Shown: positions 40,834 through 44,411 of the stretch, one piece after another
Position numbering within the stretch: position 1 is the first letter of the stretch
How the letters are laid out: every line of letters begins with the position of its first letter
From: Thermoguttaceae bacterium
GTDB taxonomy: Bacteria > Planctomycetota > Planctomycetia > Pirellulales > Thermoguttaceae
NCBI GenBank assembly: GCA_017436025.1
Contig: JAFSDX010000157.1
Coordinates: forward strand, 1 to 44,411
Direction of reading: 5' to 3'
DNA length: 44,411 bases
Made by a program: the position numbers and the translations under genes
The notes under the pieces: generated by a model
Told to the model about the DNA's origin: nothing
The model's input: only the letters and a program-made list of their open reading frames with translations
Databases searched by the model: none

Positions 40834-40862
40834 ATTATAACCCGGAACGCGCCGAATTTCAA
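40834..40862 (-). promoter_or_regulatory. Strong sigma-70-type promoter for the radical SAM gene
   Basis: Minus strand TTGAAA (40862-40857), 17-base spacer, consensus TATAAT (40839-40834). The start would be about 200 bases before the coding region and 50 bases past the end of the upstream gene. Confidence 0.6.
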
Positions 40863-40887
40863 GCGGGCCGGGCGGCGCTTTCCGATT

Positions 40888-42933
40888 TTATCGATTCGAC
40901 GCGGGAAATTGACGACGCGACGGGGGCGGCGTCGGCGATTTGGACGCGTCGCGGCGGGAAGCGAGGGAAGCGGCGCGGTCGGCGTAATTGACGTTGAGAG
41001 AAGCGGCGACGGGAGCGACGACGTTTGAGGGGGTTGGCGAATTTTCGGGAGCGGCGGCGTTTGAGGGGATTGGCGAATTTTCGGGAGCGGCGTTGTTTAA
41101 GCGGTTTGGCGAGCTTTCAGGAACAACGCCGTTTAAGGGGATTGGCGATTTTTCTGGAATAGCGTCGCTTGGGCTGTTTGGCGCGTTTGCGGGGATTGCG
41201 TTGTTTGGGCTGTTTGGCGAGTTTTTGGGGCTAGCGCCGTTTGGGCTGTTTGGCGAGCTTTTGGAGCCAGCGCCGTTTGGGCGGTTTGAAGCGTCGGCGG
41301 GAATTGCGTTGTTTGAGGGTTTTGACGCGTCGACGGGAACGGCGCCGTTTGGAAGTTTTGGCGAAGTCGCGGGGACGGGGGCGACCGGTTTGGCGGCGCG
41401 GAACGTTTCGGCGTTTTGGGCGGGAACGTCGGACTCGGGCGTCGACGCGACGGCGGTTTCGCGTTCGTTCGGAAGGAACGGTTCGTCGACGGCGGGGCGC
41501 TTTCGCGGGGCCGCTTCGACGACGCGCAAACCGGGGCGCAAGTTGAGAACGCCGTCGACGACGTAACGCTCGCCGGGCTTAATTCCCGACGTCGCGACGA
41601 CTTGCGAACCGTTTTCCGTTTTGCGTCCAAGTTCGACGGGGCGGCGGCGCGGAACGTCGTTTTCGTCGACGACCCAAACGAATTGCGAATTGAGGTCGTT
41701 GCAAACCGCTTTGACGTCGATTAGCGTCGCGTTTTTCACCGGCTCGTCGGAGAGCGCGACTTCGCAAACGACGCCGGGGTAAATCGAGTAATCCGGGTTC
41801 GGAATTTCGCCCCGAAGCGCGACGACGCCGGTCGAACGGTCGATTTGATTGTCGACGTAATTAACGACGCCGCGTCGCGAATAAACGCCCTTTTCGTCGA
41901 GACCCGGGAAGCGCGCCTCAAAGTCGATATAATCGGGCAAGTTTTCCGCTTTTAACGCTTCGCGGAGGGAGACGTTCGCGTATTTTTTCTCGTCGTAACG
42001 CTTGCCGAGGCGCGCTTTAAGGGCGTCGCGGCGTTTTTGTTGAAATTCGAGAAACTCGCGGTCGGTCGCGTAAAAGTAAACGAGCATCGGATCCATCGCG
42101 ACGAGGCGGGCCAAGACCGGCGGGTCGAGCGCGGCGCCGTCGAGGAACGTTCCGACCGGGTAAAAGGGGCGGCTGATTTGTCCGCGACAGGGCGCCCGAA
42201 CGACCGTTCGTTCAAGTTGCTTTTCGGCGGCGGCGAGTCGCGCGCGGGCTTTGGCGGACTCGGCGTTCGCGGCGCGCCAAGCGGTTTGGCTCTCTTCGAG
42301 CGTTTCCTCGGTAACGACTCCGGCGACCGACTGATCTTTGCGCAGTTGCAAGTTGCGTCGGTGCGTCGCTTTAGCGCGAGCTTCGCGAGCGATCGCCGCC
42401 GCGAGTTCCGCTTTAGCCGCGTCGACTTCGTTTTGATAATCGAACGATTCGACGCGGAAGAGGACGTCGCCCGCTTCGACGAGCGCGCCCGGTTGGAACT
42501 CGATCGATTCGAGAAAACCGCGAACGCGGGGGACGATTTCGACCGGGTCGACTTCGGTGAAACCGCGAAAGGAGCGTTGCGTTTCGACGTCGGCGGTCGT
42601 CGCGACGGCGGTGCGCACCGGGACGGCGTCGGGCGTTTGCGACAGCGCGTCAAGAGACGGAGACTCCGGCTTAAGCGTCGATTTTCGAGTCGGTTGCGGC
42701 GGCGTTTGCGGAGACGCGGCGTTTTCGAGCGGCGACGTTTGCGTCGGCGGCGACGTTTCCGGGAGGCGTTCGAGCGTTTCGAAGTTCGAGGCGACCGGCG
42801 ACGTTTGCGGAGCGGACGCGGACGCGGGCGTCGGTCGGGAACGGTTCGACGCGACGCGAGAAAAAGCGGCGATTCCGAGCGCCGACGCGAGAAAGAGAGC
42901 GGCGAGCGCGACGAGGCGAGGGGACGGTTTCAT
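40888..42933 (-). CDS. RND-type periplasmic adaptor (AcrA/MexA-like) with Pro/Asn-rich repeat tail
   Basis: 681 residues from ATG 42933, which has GGAG eight bases upstream; the open frame continues to 43479 without support. The N-terminal membrane/signal helix is about 6-26, then a Ser/Thr/Pro-rich linker to about 105. The adaptor core is 110-475: lipoyl half-motif GFLESIEFQPGALVEAGDVLF, a helical hairpin (about 168-243), the second half VVRAPCRGQISRPFYPVGTFL, beta-barrel and membrane-proximal strands ending in RYVVDGVLNLRPGLRVV. From 524 to 643 lie ten 12-residue repeats. The expected inner-membrane pump does not follow; the next gene downstream is the radical SAM protein. It may serve an unlinked pump. 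Confidence 0.87.
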   Translation of the reverse strand: MKPSPRLVALAALFLASALGIAAFSRVASNRSRPTPASASAPQTSPVASNFETLERLPETSPPTQTSPLENAASPQTPPQPTRKSTLKPESPSLDALSQTPDAVPVRTAVATTADVETQRSFRGFTEVDPVEIVPRVRGFLESIEFQPGALVEAGDVLFRVESFDYQNEVDAAKAELAAAIAREARAKATHRRNLQLRKDQSVAGVVTEETLEESQTAWRAANAESAKARARLAAAEKQLERTVVRAPCRGQISRPFYPVGTFLDGAALDPPVLARLVAMDPMLVYFYATDREFLEFQQKRRDALKARLGKRYDEKKYANVSLREALKAENLPDYIDFEARFPGLDEKGVYSRRGVVNYVDNQIDRSTGVVALRGEIPNPDYSIYPGVVCEVALSDEPVKNATLIDVKAVCNDLNSQFVWVVDENDVPRRRPVELGRKTENGSQVVATSGIKPGERYVVDGVLNLRPGLRVVEAAPRKRPAVDEPFLPNERETAVASTPESDVPAQNAETFRAAKPVAPVPATSPKLPNGAVPVDASKPSNNAIPADASNRPNGAGSKSSPNSPNGASPKNSPNSPNNAIPANAPNSPSDAIPEKSPIPLNGVVPESSPNRLNNAAPENSPIPSNAAAPENSPTPSNVVAPVAASLNVNYADRAASLASRRDASKSPTPPPSRRQFPASNR
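41005..41364 (-). repeat. Ten imperfect 36-bp repeats coding Pro/Asn-rich 12-residue units
   Basis: In-frame units of the pattern S/A-P-x-x-x-N-x-A-x-P-x-x at residues 524-643 of the adaptor. They are more diverged than the His repeats at 4.6-5.3 kb. The neutral, disorder-prone composition suggests a spacer or cell-wall-spanning tail. Confidence 0.85.
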
Positions 42934-43198
42934 TGCGACGACTCCGGCTTGACGACGGCGCCGCGAACCCGTTCGACCGTCGAAACGGAGGCGGCGTCGC
43001 GCAAGAATAACGTCGAAAAGAGGCGCGCGGCGTTCGAGCGCAAAAAAAAGTCGACGTTCTAGAATTGTTGCGGGGCGGCGTAAAAATTCCGGCGTCGCTT
43101 GCCGTCCGAGCGGATCCGACGTCGGAAAACGGTTATAACGCAAATAACGGCAAGGCTTAAAGGAATGTCGATCGTTAAGGAATCGACAATTCCGAACG

Positions 43199-44411
43199 TT
43201 AGAGCGACGCAACGTCGTCAAAGAACGCGGCGGTTTGCGCGGCGACGTTCTGAAACGAATAGCGTTCGAGGCGTTCGCTTGCGGCCCGGGCGATCGTTTG
43301 CGCGTAAACGTCGTCGTTCCAAAGCGTTGCGACAGCGTCGCCCCAAGGCGCGACTTCGTCCGGCGTCGGAATCGTTCGCGTCGACGGCGTGTAACGTCGC
43401 GGGATATCGAGCGCGACGCCCCAACCTTCGACGACTTCCGGGAGCGCGCCGCGATTCGAGCAAACGACCGGGATTCCATTCAGTCCCGCCTCGACCGCGA
43501 CGCGCCCGAACGACTCGTTCCAAAGGGACGGCGCCAACAAAATTCGCGTTTGACGGTAAAATTCGCGCGGGTCGTCGACCTGTTGTAACGCGTAAAGATT
43601 CGCAAGGGTTCGCGCTTCCGGCGACGTTGCGAAAGTCGTTATTTTAGAACGGCTTTCGACGACGAGAATCGGAATTTCCGGGAAGCGGCGCGCAAGTTCG
43701 CGGGCGATTCCGACGAAGAAATAGCGCCCCTTTTCCGGCGACGGGTTGACGAACGTCAAAAAGCGGCGCGAATTGTCGGCGACGCGGAACTTCGTATCGT
43801 CGATAAGCGGCGGAATTACGTCGGTTGCGACGTCGAGTTTTTGGCGGTAAAACGACTTCGCGAACTCGGACGGAACGACGATACGGTCGAACTCGGCGAA
43901 GAGGTTGCGGCGGTTGTACGCGAAATTGCAGAGGTAAAAAACGTTCGCGGCGCCAAAATTTTTCGCGATTCGAGCCGCCGGAAGCGCCGCCCAATAGCCG
44001 CCGTAAGTCAAGTAAACGTTCGGTTTGCTCGCTTTACACTCGTCGAGCAAAAGTTTAAGAAGAAGTTCGCCGGAAGGTCGCGACAAAGCGCCGCGCGGCA
44101 AGATTCGCGACGCGGCGTCGTCCGCGAAAAAGACGGTCGCTTCGATTCCGTCGTCGAGGAAGCGGACGAGTCGAAACTCGACGTTTTGTCCGGCGAGAAC
44201 GGCGCGTTTGCGTTCGACGGTCGGCGTTATGTTACGACGTTTCAACATCGCGTAAAACGAGTTTTCGTCGGCGGTTGCGTCGTCAAAGAGCGAACCGCAA
44301 AGAACGCGAATCCGCCAACCGCGGCGCGCGAGTTCGCGAAGAACCTCGCGCGCCGAAATCGCCGCTCCGCTCCCTTGGTCGAGGTAGTTGTGAAAAGACG
44401 AAAAAAGCAAA
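43199..44411 (-). CDS. Family-4 glycosyltransferase (start just outside window)
   Basis: About 403 residues visible. The GT-B N-terminal domain begins LFSSFHNYLDQGSGAAISAREVLRELARRG, so only a few residues, including the true start, are missing; the TTG at 44410 is probably internal. The C-terminal domain shows FVNPSPEKGRYFFVGIARELA and the donor-site motif WNESFGRVAVEAGLNGIPVVCSNRGALPEVV with the conserved E-x7-E spacing. Uses a nucleotide sugar to extend a surface glycan or glycolipid. The 265-base gap to the adaptor gene downstream holds nothing that I recognise. Confidence 0.87.
   Translation of the reverse strand, partial: LLFSSFHNYLDQGSGAAISAREVLRELARRGWRIRVLCGSLFDDATADENSFYAMLKRRNITPTVERKRAVLAGQNVEFRLVRFLDDGIEATVFFADDAASRILPRGALSRPSGELLLKLLLDECKASKPNVYLTYGGYWAALPAARIAKNFGAANVFYLCNFAYNRRNLFAEFDRIVVPSEFAKSFYRQKLDVATDVIPPLIDDTKFRVADNSRRFLTFVNPSPEKGRYFFVGIARELARRFPEIPILVVESRSKITTFATSPEARTLANLYALQQVDDPREFYRQTRILLAPSLWNESFGRVAVEAGLNGIPVVCSNRGALPEVVEGWGVALDIPRRYTPSTRTIPTPDEVAPWGDAVATLWNDDVYAQTIARAASERLERYSFQNVAAQTAAFFDDVASL

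Noticed and set aside
41005..41364. Possible CRISPR or satellite array of 36-bp units
   Set aside because: No spacers; units are in frame in the adaptor gene and diverge mainly at tolerated positions.

Overview
The window most likely comes from a planctomycete, probably a strict or facultative anaerobe. This rests on gene families, not on a database search. The pointers are a cytoplasmic Ser/Thr kinase fused to TPR and WD40 repeats behind a zinc-ribbon, a secreted PmoA-like (DUF6807) protein, a coiled-coil/small-membrane protein pair of a kind common in planctomycetes, and an anaerobe-type GGGtGRT + NifU-like pair. The code is standard (TGG for Trp, TGA used as stop). Most genes are GC-rich and favour GCG, GAC, TCG and TTC codons. 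That bias keeps antisense frames open, so many long ORFs on both strands are shadows of the real genes.

Region 1 (1-6.1 kb, minus strand) is a heavy-metal efflux operon. In transcription order it holds a small secreted Cys-containing protein, a membrane-anchored His-rich repeat protein, a CusB-like lipoprotein adaptor with the same kind of His repeats, and a CusA/CzcA-type RND pump that runs off the left edge. Region 2 (6.3-7.3 kb) is a GNAT acetyltransferase with a low-complexity insert. Region 3 (7.5-18.9 kb, plus strand) is a surface-polysaccharide locus. It has a DegT-family aminotransferase, an initiating phosphoglycosyl transferase, three family-2 glycosyltransferases, a TupA-like ATP-grasp protein, a left-handed beta-helix acyltransferase whose 5' end is interrupted by a TGA, a Wzy-like polymerase, a polysaccharide pyruvyl transferase, a Wzx-like flippase and an F420-dehydrogenase beta-subunit-like Fe-S protein. 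From about 10.3 to 18.9 kb the DNA is clearly more AT-rich than both flanks, which suggests acquisition by transfer. A hairpin terminator closes the locus.

Region 4 (19.0-29.7 kb) holds the 1353-residue kinase/TPR/WD40 protein, the DUF6807 protein, two uncharacterised conserved proteins read divergently, a SNF2-family helicase and a single LptF/LptG-type permease. Strong hairpins follow the helicase and the permease. Region 5 (29.9-44.4 kb, all minus) carries GGGtGRT and its NifU-like partner, a SpoIIE/PP2C phosphatase with a sensor region, a glyoxalase-II-like metallo-hydrolase, LutC with a decayed copy of its 3' end just downstream, the coiled-coil/small membrane pair, a Tat-exported metallophosphoesterase, a B12-binding radical SAM protein, an orphan RND adaptor with ten 12-residue Pro/Asn repeats at its C-terminus, and a family-4 glycosyltransferase cut by the right edge.

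The most interesting points are the matching 15-residue His repeats in two adjacent metal-efflux proteins, the repeat-tailed orphan adaptor, the interrupted acyltransferase, the LutC remnant, the GGGtGRT pair with an AT palindrome at its start, and recurrent promoter shapes that recur at unrelated genes. I saw no tRNA, rRNA, CRISPR array, transposase or integrase.
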